NCBI GenBank assembly: GCA_023398955.1 | Contig: JAEWRL010000088.1 | Span: 1-44,441 of the forward strand | Origin: Pseudomonadota bacterium | GTDB taxonomy: Bacteria > Myxococcota_A > Polyangia > Polyangiales > Polyangiaceae | Direction: 5' to 3' | Length of the DNA: 44,441 bases | In this document: one piece after another, positions 1 to 7,755 of the stretch | Numbering within the stretch: position 1 is the stretch's first letter | Layout of the letters: every line of letters begins with the position of its first letter | Made by a program: the position numbers and the translations under genes | Notes under the pieces: generated by a model | The model's input: the letters and a program-made list of their open reading frames with translations, nothing else | Told to the model about the DNA's origin: nothing | The model's database searches: none

Positions 1-269
1 CAGTTCCCGACGCACACGCCAGCGGCCTCCGCGCAGGCGTAGATACCAGCTTCGGGCAAAAACCTCGGGAAACGGCGCGCTTGCGGTCCACTTTGGTCAA
101 CTTGGGGGGCACGGGCACGGGCACGCAGTCAGGGGACAGGCCCTAGCCCAATCAGGCCCTGGACACATCATCCGCCCAAACGGTCCGGGGGGCGCTCGCC
201 TTCGACGGTCCCGCAGGAGACCCTTGTCGACTTGCCTCTCGCGACACTACATCGTAATTATTGCGTAGT

Positions 270-465
270 GGCGCTCGAAGTTCGCATGACCCGGACCACT
301 CCCAGGACGAAGACCGCTTCATTCTGCTGGGCATGAGCTCTGCCCTTCGGACGGCTCGTCGTGTGCCACTGCTATCGAACCAAGGACGAGGTCATCCGAA
401 TCCTCTCCGCTCGGAAGGCAACACGCTCAGAGCGCATCGAGTACGAAAGGAGCACGTCGCGATGA
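270..465 (+). pseudogene. BrnT-type toxin remnant (frameshifted)
   Basis: Two reading-frame pieces together match the C-terminal half of a BrnT ribonuclease toxin. The first (frame of the ATG at 333) reads DPDHSQDEDRFILLGMSSALR. The second ends at the TGA at 463-465 and reads LVVCHCYRTKDEVIRILSAR followed by KATRSERIEYERSTSR, the typical BrnT tail. The frame changes between about 345 and 357, as a one-base insertion or two-base loss would produce. No convincing N-terminal half lies upstream, where the sequence is also out of frame. The toxin stop overlaps the antitoxin ATG by four bases (ATGA), the normal brnTA arrangement. I infer an inactivated toxin whose partner survives. A sequencing error could explain the frameshift but not the missing N-terminus. 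Confidence 0.72.
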
Positions 466-692
466 GGAAGAGCTACGACTTCAGTGGGGCGCGGAAGAAC
501 CCCTACGCAAAGCGGCCCAAGAAGCAGGTCACCATCCGCCTCGACCAGGACACGATCGAGTACTTCAAGGCGCTGGCCGACGACACCCAGATCCCGTACC
601 AGACCCTGATGAACCTGTATCTGCGAGACTGCGCGACCAGCGGGAAGCGGCTCAGGTTGGACTGGAAACCGAACCCCTCGAAGGGGACCTGA
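462..692 (+). CDS. brnA: BrnA-type antitoxin (ribbon-helix-helix)
   Basis: A 76-residue protein that would bind and neutralise BrnT and repress its own operon as a DNA-binding dimer. Residues 1-20 (MRKSYDFSGARKNPYAKRPK) are the usual BrnA N-terminus. KQVTIRLDQDTIEYFKALAD followed by IPYQTLMNLYLRDC is the CopG-like ribbon-helix-helix, about residues 20-58. I chose the ATG at 462 because it overlaps the toxin stop as ATGA and has AAAGGAG at 446-452. A longer in-frame start near 261 would run through toxin codons in the wrong frame. The toxin gene upstream is broken, so this may be an orphan antitoxin. Length is normal for the family. Confidence 0.88.
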   Translation: MRKSYDFSGARKNPYAKRPKKQVTIRLDQDTIEYFKALADDTQIPYQTLMNLYLRDCATSGKRLRLDWKPNPSKGT

Positions 693-719
693 GTCGGCTT
701 GCCAGGCGGGGTGAGGGGC

Positions 720-1262
720 CCCGCAATCATGCTCGACCCCGGCAGAACCCCCAGCACACCGGCCACAATCATGCTCGACCCCCGCAGCTCCCGCCCGAGC
801 ACCGGCCGAAATGATCATCGACTCGGACGCAAACCTCCCGCGCCTAGGGAGTTTTCGAACTCGAAGCGCGCCGCGACCTCCCGCGCCTAGGGAGTTTTCG
901 AACTCGAAGCGCGCCGCGCCCTCCCCGCCCCCGGAGAGGGCGGCGTCCGAGCCGCGCCTTCGACCCGAGGTATCTCGAGGCGCAGGTCCGATACCGCCCG
1001 CGGGAAGCCTCGGGGGGGGGTTCGTGAGCCTCGACTCCGAAAATTTCTGAGGTCGGGGGGGGTTTTGTGAGCCTCGAGTTCGAAATCGCCCTCCCGCAGG
1101 GCACCCAAGGTGGGGGGCGAACCCCGTCCGCGGCCCGTGCTCGGGGTCCGAGATTGGGGGTCGAACAACGAATCATGAGGAGCCGGGGAGTCCCGGGGGG
1201 TCTCGACTTCGCTCGCGGGAGGTCGGGGGGGGCCTGGAGCTCGCCGCCGAGGTCCGGCGCGA
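720..1262. repeat. Non-coding zone of degenerate direct repeats
   Basis: No believable gene lies between 693 and about 1377; the open frames are low-complexity GC-rich shadows. Short elements recur instead. CAATCATGCTCGACCCC occurs near 724 and 768. A GGGGGGGG run followed by TTCGTGAGCCTCGA or TTTTGTGAGCCTCGA occurs near 1012 and 1053. Several variants of a poly-G run followed by a TCGA-rich block occur up to about 1240. This looks like a family of short intergenic repeats. No function is visible. Confidence 0.55.
833..918. repeat. Perfect 43-bp tandem duplication
   Basis: Two head-to-tail copies (833-875 and 876-918) share CCTCCCGCGCCTAGGGAG and TTTTCGAACTCGAAGCGCG with no difference seen after the first base or two. 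The unit contains TTCGAA and a CTAG core. It lies inside the wider repeat zone, and its perfection suggests recent slippage or duplication. Confidence 0.85.
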
Positions 1263-1377
1263 GAGATGCGGGGGCTCTCACGACGAGGGGATCGCCGCGC
1301 CGACAGAGCTTGCATCGCTTGGACCCCTGGCAGGCGCTACCGCCGACGTCCCGCTTGGCGAGGTCGATTGTCGTGCC

Positions 1378-1640
1378 TCAGCTTCGCGAGGTCCAGGCCC
1401 GCGCTCGAGTGGCCGCCGCAATCTCCGGCACCTTGGCTGTCGCGCGGCAACGTTTCGCCAAGCCGATGAGCGCGTCGCCCCGCAGCTGACGGAGCAATGG
1501 ATTCCCCGCCCACTCGGGGTGTTCCACCAGGTGGCGTTCGACGAGCGCGAGCGCACCCTGATGGTCGCCTGCGCGGCTCATCGCCAGGGCGACCCGACGC
1601 AGCTCCCGCTCCTCCAGTCGACCTCGAGCCGCAGCCCCGA
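1378..1640 (-). pseudogene. Fragment of a repeat-helix (TPR-like) protein
   Basis: On the minus strand one frame reads LEERELRRVALAMSRAGDHQ, GALALVERHLVEHPEWAGNP and LLRQLRGDALIGLAKRCRAT. This resembles the helical segment common in myxobacterial membrane-associated proteins next to anti-sigma-type regulators (pattern E-LL--A--AL--GD---AL-LLE-H---FP). Nothing recognisable continues upstream: the frame stays open towards 2277, but that stretch is antisense to the neighbouring lipoprotein frame and has atypical composition. I infer a C-terminal gene fragment, possibly cut by whatever created the repeat zone. It may also be a chance frame. Confidence 0.4.
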
Positions 1641-1679
1641 CGAGTGCAGGAGCCGCGCATGATAGAATGCGCCTCGAGT

Positions 1680-2508
1680 ATGCTCGTGCCCCCTCATGCG
1701 TCCGCCGCCAGAGCCCGGACCATCCTTTCCGTGGGGCTGCTGCTTTTCGGTTGCCGTACCGATCCCGCTGACGAGTCCCCTCCCGGCCCCTTCCCCTCGT
1801 CCGTCGAGGCTGCACCCAGCGCGTCAGCCGCCGCGGGTGTGGCGGATTGTCGGACTGACGAAGCCAGTGGCGAAGGACAGAAGTGCATTCTCGTGGATGG
1901 TCCGGACCCAGGCCGGCGCTGCGCCATCGCTCATACAGACCGCCTGGTGGATGCGATCGGCATTCCGAGATGGGGCGCGAATGTGCCCAACGTCCGCGAG
2001 CAGTTCGTCGATCGGTTGATTCTGCTTCAAGGCGCGCGTCTCGACACGGCACCCGCCTGCCAAGGCAAGCTCTGTCCCACGCGAACTGGCAAGCCTGCGG
2101 AGTGCTGTAACACGTGTCGGGACCGGGGCGTCCTGCGTGGGGGTTTCGGAAGCGACTCCTCCGACCACCTCCTCGGCATACCCGTCGTCGACCCCCAGGG
2201 GGCAAGAGCCTCCGGTTCCGCCTCGCGCGTTCGATCGAACCGGTGCCACCCCTGCCAAGCGTGGCCGCCTCAGCCAAGTAACGGGGGGCGACTACGACTA
2301 CATCGATGACGAGACCGCATGGTCCACCTACAGCGTCCGAGAAATGCCGCCAGCACCTTCATTCCACCCGAAGCGCAAGACTGCCACCTTCCCCAATCCG
2401 AGCATCTTCATGGCCGACGGCAAGTACCAGTTCAATGGCTCTCCCCCTTGTGGCGGCGGCGAGTGGATCGGTTTCTATAAGGCCGTCCCACCACAGGAAG
2501 AGGAGTGA
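1680..2508 (+). pseudogene. Broken cysteine-rich lipoprotein gene
   Basis: The ATG at 1680 (or 1659) begins a good lipoprotein signal, ARARTILSVGLLLFGC, with the acylated Cys 25 residues in. It is followed by a Ser/Ala/Pro linker and a domain with PACQGKLCPT and ECCNTC. That frame loses protein-like composition after about 2130 and stops at 2309. A different frame then looks coding to the stop at 2508 (GGDYDYIDDETAWSTYSVRE, then DGKYQFNGSPPCGGGEWIGF). I read this as one gene with a frameshift near 2130-2230, or two fused fragments. The CxxxxC/CCN-C pattern is seen in small myxobacterial outer-membrane lipoproteins of unknown function. An intact shorter lipoprotein is the alternative. Confidence 0.45.
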
Positions 2509-2524
2509 AGCCATGAGTCATCAG

Positions 2525-3319
2525 TCATTGAGCCTCGCGTCTTCCCCAACAGATGCGCGCATACTCGGCTGGAGTGTACCCTGTGTGCGATTTGCAGGCC
2601 TTGATGAAGTGCGGCTGGTCGAAGTACCCTGCGTCTACGGCAGCCCTGATGGCGCTCCGCGTGTGCAACAGGTCAACCGCCCGCGCGAGGCGTGTCACTG
2701 ACGAGAACGCGCGCGGCGACAGTCCGACGTAGTCTGCGAAGAACCGCTGCAGCTTGCGTTCGCTCCACGCGGTCTCTCGTAGCAGGGCAGCAACGGAATG
2801 GTGCTTTCGGCAGAACTCCGTCAAGTGTCTGGCCGTGTTCAGACGCACGTCTCGACGCATCCCGCGAAGGAGACACCGCTCGATCTGCGGCAGCAGCTGG
2901 CGCGCGGGCAGCTCAGCGAGCGGAAGCGAGGCGATGCTCCGCAGGCACGGCCCGAGGTCGTTGGCGGGGGCTTGGCCATCATTGACGAGGATAGCGGGCG
3001 CGTCCACGAAGGCGCGCAGTGCTGCTGGGTGGAGCACGACGCCGATAGTGCGCGCGCCACTTGGCGCCGTCACGTCGCAGAAGCGTGTCATCTGCCCGCA
3101 GAGGTACACCGTTGGCTGTCGGCGCTCCTCCTGAGCCGGGCGTCGTTCGACGAAGGGCGCACCCGAGTGAAGGAGCAACTGCGGCTTGCCAGTACAGTAA
3201 ACGCGCTGGGTGATCGGCTCCGACGACTCCAAGACCCAGAGTTGCTCGACCCATATCGCGAGCTCTGGATGGGAGGGGGCGATCACCTCGACTCGGTCGG
3301 CGCTAGGGGCGGGGTGCAT
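2525..3319 (-). CDS. AraC-family transcriptional regulator
   Basis: A 264-residue regulator, the usual two-domain length. Residues about 10-110 form a beta-rich sensor domain like those preceding AraC helix-turn-helix regions (WVEQLWVLESSE, then QRVYCTGKPQLLLHSG). Residues about 160-258 carry two helix-turn-helix units: HHSVAALLRETAWSERKLQR is the first recognition region, and SAIRAAVDAGYFDQPHFIKA with TGYTPAEYAR is the AraC signature. The ATG at 3319 is supported by TAAGGAGAG about 10 bases upstream on the minus strand. It is divergent from the M28 peptidase, with 92 bases between the starts, so control of that gene and itself is plausible. The ligand is unknown. Confidence 0.92.
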   Translation of the reverse strand: MHPAPSADRVEVIAPSHPELAIWVEQLWVLESSEPITQRVYCTGKPQLLLHSGAPFVERRPAQEERRQPTVYLCGQMTRFCDVTAPSGARTIGVVLHPAALRAFVDAPAILVNDGQAPANDLGPCLRSIASLPLAELPARQLLPQIERCLLRGMRRDVRLNTARHLTEFCRKHHSVAALLRETAWSERKLQRFFADYVGLSPRAFSSVTRLARAVDLLHTRSAIRAAVDAGYFDQPHFIKACKSHTGYTPAEYARICWGRREAQ

Positions 3320-3411
3320 CGCGTCGTTCTCTCCTTATACGAGGACGGGGAGGGTGGCAAGCTGTCGGGTTCTTACAATCTTTCGCCGTCCGAAGGGGGA
3401 ATGCTCCGGGC

Positions 3412-4599
3412 ATGACTAACAATCTGGTCCAGCTTGCGGACCGACACTTACGCCACCTGTGCGTTGAAGTGACAGCCAGGGATCTCGGCAGCGACGGCAA
3501 CCGCGCAGCCACGAGCTACGTCGAAGCGCGATTTCGAGAGCACGGCCTCGCCGTAGAGCGCCAGGAGTTCCCCTGCATCGCTTGGGATCCTCTCGAAGAG
3601 ACGCTTCTCGTGCGAGGCGAGCCGTTCTCGCTGCACGCGAGCCCCTACTCTTGGCCCTGCGATGGAACTGGACCGCTCCGAGTCATCCGCTCGAGGGAGC
3701 AGCTAGCGAGCAATCTGTGCGGCGCCGTATTGCTTCTCCAGGGGGCTCTCGTCGCCCAGCAGTTGGTTCCGAAGGACTATCCCTTCTACTCGAACGAGGA
3801 GCACTCTCGATTGGTCGAGATGCTCGAACGGTCGGGTGCGCTCGTCGTGCTTGCTGCGACGGGGAAGAATCCGATGGCGACGGCGGCGCTGAGCCCGTTT
3901 CCCTTGGTGGAAGACGGGGCCTTTGCCCTTCCTTCGGCATACATGACGGAGGCAGAGGGCGCGCGGCTCGCCGCGCACGACGGGGAGATGGCGCGCATTC
4001 GAATGCGGGTGCGGCGCGAGCCTTCGAACGGTTTCAATGTCGTCGCTCATGTCGGCGCGAAACCTGCGCGCCACGTTGTTTGTGCGCATATCGACGCGAA
4101 GCGTGGCTCCCCCGGTGCCATCGACAACGCGGGTGGAATCGTCGTACTGTTGTTGCTCGCGGAGCTCTTGCGCGGCTTCGACGGAGTCGAGCTCGTGGCC
4201 TTCAACGGCGAGGACGACTACTCCGCAGCGGGCGAGCTCGCCTACCTGGGCAACCGACCAGATTTGGAGCGATTGTCGTTCGCCATCAACATCGACGGCA
4301 TCGGTTTTCGCGAGGGCGAGACGGAGTTCTCGACTTACGGCTTCACGGACGCCGAAGAGAGGCAGCTAGCACGCTTGTTGTCACGGCCCGGCTTGCGCGC
4401 GGGTTCGCCATGGTTTCAGAGCGACCATGCCGTTTTCGTCCAGAGAGGTGTGAAGGCGATTGCCCTGACGACGAGCGAGTTCTCTTGGGTCTGGTCGAAC
4501 CTTGCTCACACAGAGCGGGATCGCGTCGAGCTCGTCGACCCCACGCATCTGGTGCGGGCGGCGGAGGCCATCCGCGACGTCCTGCGGTCCGCGCATTGA
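3412..4599 (+). CDS. M28-family zinc aminopeptidase-like protein
   Basis: A 395-residue protein with a complete set of M28 metal-site residues: His226 and Asp228 (HIDAK), bridging Asp238 (GAIDNAGG), Glu267-Asp268 (NGEDDY), Asp295 (NIDGIG) and His366 (LAHTERD). Residues about 60-200 form the inserted PA-like segment typical of the family. There is no signal peptide, so the enzyme is predicted to be cytoplasmic, which is less usual because many M28 enzymes are exported. The expected role is release of N-terminal residues from peptides; the specificity is not visible. The ATG at 3412 follows AAGGGGGAA. The divergent AraC gene is the likely regulator. The catalytic glutamate is presumably Glu267. 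Confidence 0.9.
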   Translation: MTNNLVQLADRHLRHLCVEVTARDLGSDGNRAATSYVEARFREHGLAVERQEFPCIAWDPLEETLLVRGEPFSLHASPYSWPCDGTGPLRVIRSREQLASNLCGAVLLLQGALVAQQLVPKDYPFYSNEEHSRLVEMLERSGALVVLAATGKNPMATAALSPFPLVEDGAFALPSAYMTEAEGARLAAHDGEMARIRMRVRREPSNGFNVVAHVGAKPARHVVCAHIDAKRGSPGAIDNAGGIVVLLLLAELLRGFDGVELVAFNGEDDYSAAGELAYLGNRPDLERLSFAINIDGIGFREGETEFSTYGFTDAEERQLARLLSRPGLRAGSPWFQSDHAVFVQRGVKAIALTTSEFSWVWSNLAHTERDRVELVDPTHLVRAAEAIRDVLRSAH

Positions 4600-4617
4600 C
4601 GAATACGGCGGTATTCG
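4600..4617 (+). terminator. Hairpin directly after the M28 peptidase stop
   Basis: CGAATAC-GGCG-GTATTCG is a perfect 7-bp stem with a 4-base loop, starting one base after the TGA. There is no T tract, so it is not a classical intrinsic terminator. It may instead stabilise the 3' end. Confidence 0.4.
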
Positions 4618-4816
4618 CGAGTCAACGCTCAGCCCCCCCCGCAGCAGGTCTCTGCGCCGCTCAGCACCCAGCCGCCGGGGCCACCGCGCCCGCGCTGGTG
4701 GGCGCCAGCAAGATCCATGCCCAGTACCGAAGCCACCATGGCGTGAACCTTTGCGGGTCGAGGGGGAAGCTCTGCTCTGGGGCCCGCCGATCGTCAGGAG
4801 CGGCTACACTCGGGGC

Positions 4817-6367
4817 ATGCTTCGCCTTACCCTCGCTTCTCTCCTTTTCGCGTCACTCTCCCTCGGCGGCTGTGGCTCGGACGGCTCCGACGACCCTGGA
4901 GAATCCTCCGCCGCTGGCGGGGGCGGCTCCTCGGGCCCCGACGACCCGGGCAGCTCGTCGGGGGGCGGGAGTGCGCAGCCCGGGGGCGCGGAGTGCGGGG
5001 ATACGCCGGCCACGACGGGTCCCGGGCCCGGCGGGGACTCGGAGGACGAGCGACTCTTGCGCATGGCTGTGCGCTTCTACGGGGCCCAGCGCTCGGGCGA
5101 CACGGGCAACTGGCTCCTCACGGGGCATCCCCGCGGTGCGAAGTGCTTCGAGAACGACGGCGCGACGGAGGGCCTGGACCTGGCGGGAGGGTGGCACGAC
5201 GCGGGCGACCACATCAAGTTCACCCTGACCATCGCCTACGCCGCTTATGCCCTCCTCAAGGCCTACGACGCCTTCCCTGCTGCCTTCAGCGATCGCTATG
5301 ACGCGCGCTACTGCGCGGCCAACGGCGTTCCGGACGTGCTGGACGAGGTGAGGGTAGCGACGGACTACCTGCTCAAGATCCGCACCGCGAAGGGCATCGT
5401 GTCCCGGGTCGGTCAGGACGAAGACCACCAGCGCTTCGTCATGTGCCCCACCCAGGCCACCTTGGGCCCCGAGCTCGGCGGGGATCCCAGGACCGTCTAC
5501 TTCGCCGAGAACCCGGACCTCTCGGGGCTGGCAGCGGCAGCCTTGGCAGCGGGCGCAAGGGCCTTCCGTCCCTTCGACGCGACCCTGGCCGACAGTTACC
5601 TGGAAGAAGCAAAGGCGCTCTTCGAGCACACCCGTCAGCACGAGTCCGAAGGCCCCTCGAACGTGAGCTTCTACAACAATGGTACGAAGTACGACGACAT
5701 CCTTGGCGGCGCCGCCGAGCTCTGGGCGGAGACGCAGGACGACAGCTACCTCGACGACGTGCTGCGCATCGCCGACCAGGCCCTGGCCCGCTTCGCCCTG
5801 AGCTGGGACCATACAGAGAACCTCGCGCACCATACCCTCGCCAAGCGGGGCCAAACCCTGCCCATCTGGGGGCAGAACGGCGAGGCCCCGACGCTGCAGG
5901 TCGTCTGTGACGACTACCTGGGCAAGGCCACGGGTGGGGCGCACCGCGTGGCGGACTTCGGGCAATCCTGGGGCGTGCTGCGCTTCACGATGGGCGGCGC
6001 GTTTGCCGTTGCCCTGTGCGCCGAGGCCTTCGGCGGCGAGCAGTACCGGCAGTTCGTCTTGGATCAGGTGGACTACGTGACGGGCAAGAACACGGGCGCC
6101 TCGTTCGTCGTCGGGGTGGGTGAGAGCTATCCGCTGCACCCCCACCATCGCAACGCGCAAGGGAGCAACGACCCCAACGTTTCCATGGCCGTCCTTGGCG
6201 CCACGCCCCAAGCTTTCCTGCTGGAAGGGGCGCTCATCGGGGGTTCCCTCGACCCCACCCAGCTGGCCGCCGTCGACGTGCTCGATCGCTACGAGACGAG
6301 CGAGGTGGCAATCGACTACAATGCGGGGCTGGTAGGGGCGGCGGCTTACGCCGTGACCGCCCGGTGA
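4817..6367 (+). CDS. GH9 endoglucanase lipoprotein
   Basis: A 516-residue glycoside hydrolase family 9 enzyme that should cut beta-1,4-glucan with inversion, displayed on the envelope. Residues 1-19 are a lipoprotein signal ending LSLGGC, followed by a Gly/Ser/Asp linker to about 70. The catalytic domain starts with GGWHDAGDHIKF (Asp128 and Asp131, nucleophile-side pair), continues through YPLHPHHRNAQGS (GH9 signature 1) and ends with SEVAIDYNAGLVGAA, with Glu496 the predicted general acid. No carbohydrate-binding module or N-terminal Ig domain is visible. The ATG at 4817 is chosen for the signal peptide; the frame is open from 4502 but without coding character. It is convergent with the MFS gene, 7 bases apart. 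4600-4816 holds no gene. Confidence 0.93.
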   Translation: MLRLTLASLLFASLSLGGCGSDGSDDPGESSAAGGGGSSGPDDPGSSSGGGSAQPGGAECGDTPATTGPGPGGDSEDERLLRMAVRFYGAQRSGDTGNWLLTGHPRGAKCFENDGATEGLDLAGGWHDAGDHIKFTLTIAYAAYALLKAYDAFPAAFSDRYDARYCAANGVPDVLDEVRVATDYLLKIRTAKGIVSRVGQDEDHQRFVMCPTQATLGPELGGDPRTVYFAENPDLSGLAAAALAAGARAFRPFDATLADSYLEEAKALFEHTRQHESEGPSNVSFYNNGTKYDDILGGAAELWAETQDDSYLDDVLRIADQALARFALSWDHTENLAHHTLAKRGQTLPIWGQNGEAPTLQVVCDDYLGKATGGAHRVADFGQSWGVLRFTMGGAFAVALCAEAFGGEQYRQFVLDQVDYVTGKNTGASFVVGVGESYPLHPHHRNAQGSNDPNVSMAVLGATPQAFLLEGALIGGSLDPTQLAAVDVLDRYETSEVAIDYNAGLVGAAAYAVTAR

Positions 6368-6374
6368 GGCTCGC

Positions 6375-7733
6375 CTAAGGTGCCGGGGGCGCGTCGGGGT
6401 CGCGCTGAGACAGGACCTCGGCGAGCTCCGGCGTGTCGGGTTTGCCCTGCGCCTCTTGGACGTCGTGGGGGAAGCGGTCCATCCTGGAGAGCTCCTTGAA
6501 GCGCCACGCCCAGACGCCGGCTACCCCGACGCTTGCCACACCGCCCAGCAGGATGGCTGGGATGAGCCCGAACCAGCCTGCCGTGATGCCCGACTCGAAC
6601 TCGCCGAGCTCGTTGGACGCGCCGATGAAGATGGAGTTCACGGCGCTGACGCGGCCACGGATGGCATCCGGGGTCTCCACCTGGACGAGCAGGTGGCGCA
6701 CGTAGACGCTCACCATGTCCCCCGCGCCGAGCAGCGCCAGGCAGAGAGCGGCCGGGACGAGGGAGCGCGCGAGCCCGAAGCCAATCGTCGCCAGACCGAA
6801 GAGCACGACGCCTCCGAACATCCAGCGCCCCACGTGGCGGCGAATGGGGGAGACGGCGAGGACGGCCGTCGTGATGACCGCGCCGACAGCGGGAGAAGCG
6901 CGCAGCAGCCCCAGCGCCGCTGGCGAGGACTGCAGAACGTCGTGGGCGTAGGCGGGCAGCAGGGCCGTGGCCCCGCCGAAGAGGACAACGAAGAGGTCGA
7001 GGGAGATGGCCCCGAAGATGACGCGCCTCGACAAAACGAAGCGAAAACCCTCCAGGGCATCATGGAGGCGCCAGCTCGTCGCGGCCCGACGCTCCTGGGT
7101 GGAGCGGACGGCGAGGAGAAAGCCGCAGGCAAGGAGCTGCAGTACGACGACAGTCAGATAGACGACGGCGGGCCCGAGCAGGTAGAGAAAGCCTCCGACG
7201 ACGGGACCCAGGATGACAGCGGCGTGGAAGGTGCTGGTCGACAGCGCCACCGCGGAGCCCAGCTGGGAAAGGGGCACCAGGTTCGGGACCAGGGCCTGCC
7301 CCGCGGGCATGGCGAAGGCGCGCGCGCTGCCGAGCACGAAAAGCACCCCGAAGATCGGCCACACGCCGAGCCAAGGGCCCACAGTGAGCGCGAAGAGCGC
7401 CGCGGCGCTGGCAGCATGCACGGCGACTGTCACGGCCAGCACGCGACGCCGGTTGTAACGATCCGCGACGCCCCCTGACGGCAAGATGAAGATCAGAAAG
7501 GGTAGGAAGAGGGAGAGGCCGACATAGCCGAGGTTGCGGACGTCGTGGGTCTTGTCGTAGATCTGCCAGCCCACGGCGACGCCTTGCATCTGCGCGCCGA
7601 TGGTGCTGAGAAGCCGGGCGAAGAGGAAGGTGGTGAAACCGCCGTAGCGGAGCACCGCCAGCTGACCGAAACGCATGCGGGTTGATAGTGCCTCCCCAGC
7701 TTTCCGGCCATCCCCGTTGGAGGGGTGCGGCAT
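6375..7733 (-). CDS. MFS exporter, EntS-like
   Basis: A 452-residue permease with about twelve hydrophobic segments. It has the loop 2-3 motif GGVADRYNRRR and the family pattern ARLLSTIGAQMQGVAVGWQI near the N-terminus, typical of the MFS_3/EntS group of drug and siderophore exporters. The C-terminus is a charged cytoplasmic tail. The ATG at 7733 gives 19 polar residues before MRFGQLAVLRYGGFTTF; Met20 (start at 7676) is an equally likely start. It is divergent from the TOS1-like gene with only 22 bases between the annotated starts, which favours the downstream start because it leaves room for promoters. The substrate cannot be told. Confidence 0.88.
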   Translation of the reverse strand: MPHPSNGDGRKAGEALSTRMRFGQLAVLRYGGFTTFLFARLLSTIGAQMQGVAVGWQIYDKTHDVRNLGYVGLSLFLPFLIFILPSGGVADRYNRRRVLAVTVAVHAASAAALFALTVGPWLGVWPIFGVLFVLGSARAFAMPAGQALVPNLVPLSQLGSAVALSTSTFHAAVILGPVVGGFLYLLGPAVVYLTVVVLQLLACGFLLAVRSTQERRAATSWRLHDALEGFRFVLSRRVIFGAISLDLFVVLFGGATALLPAYAHDVLQSSPAALGLLRASPAVGAVITTAVLAVSPIRRHVGRWMFGGVVLFGLATIGFGLARSLVPAALCLALLGAGDMVSVYVRHLLVQVETPDAIRGRVSAVNSIFIGASNELGEFESGITAGWFGLIPAILLGGVASVGVAGVWAWRFKELSRMDRFPHDVQEAQGKPDTPELAEVLSQRDPDAPPAP

Positions 7734-7755
7734 GGATGATAATGAATGAAGTGCG

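Noticed and set aside
1..260. Possible gene end on the minus strand (PEAGIYACAEAAGVCVGN) at the left edge
   Set aside because: The open frame lacks an ATG, GTG or TTG start within the window and is too short to support a call.
4502..4816. N-terminal extension of the GH9 protein by 105 residues
   Set aside because: The extension is Arg/Pro/Ser-rich, overlaps the M28 gene and would place the lipoprotein signal internally.
6456..7478. Plus-strand 340-residue frame opposite the MFS gene
   Set aside because: Composition (Glu/Gly/Asp/Arg) is that of antisense translation of a high-GC membrane protein gene, and the minus strand carries clear MFS motifs.
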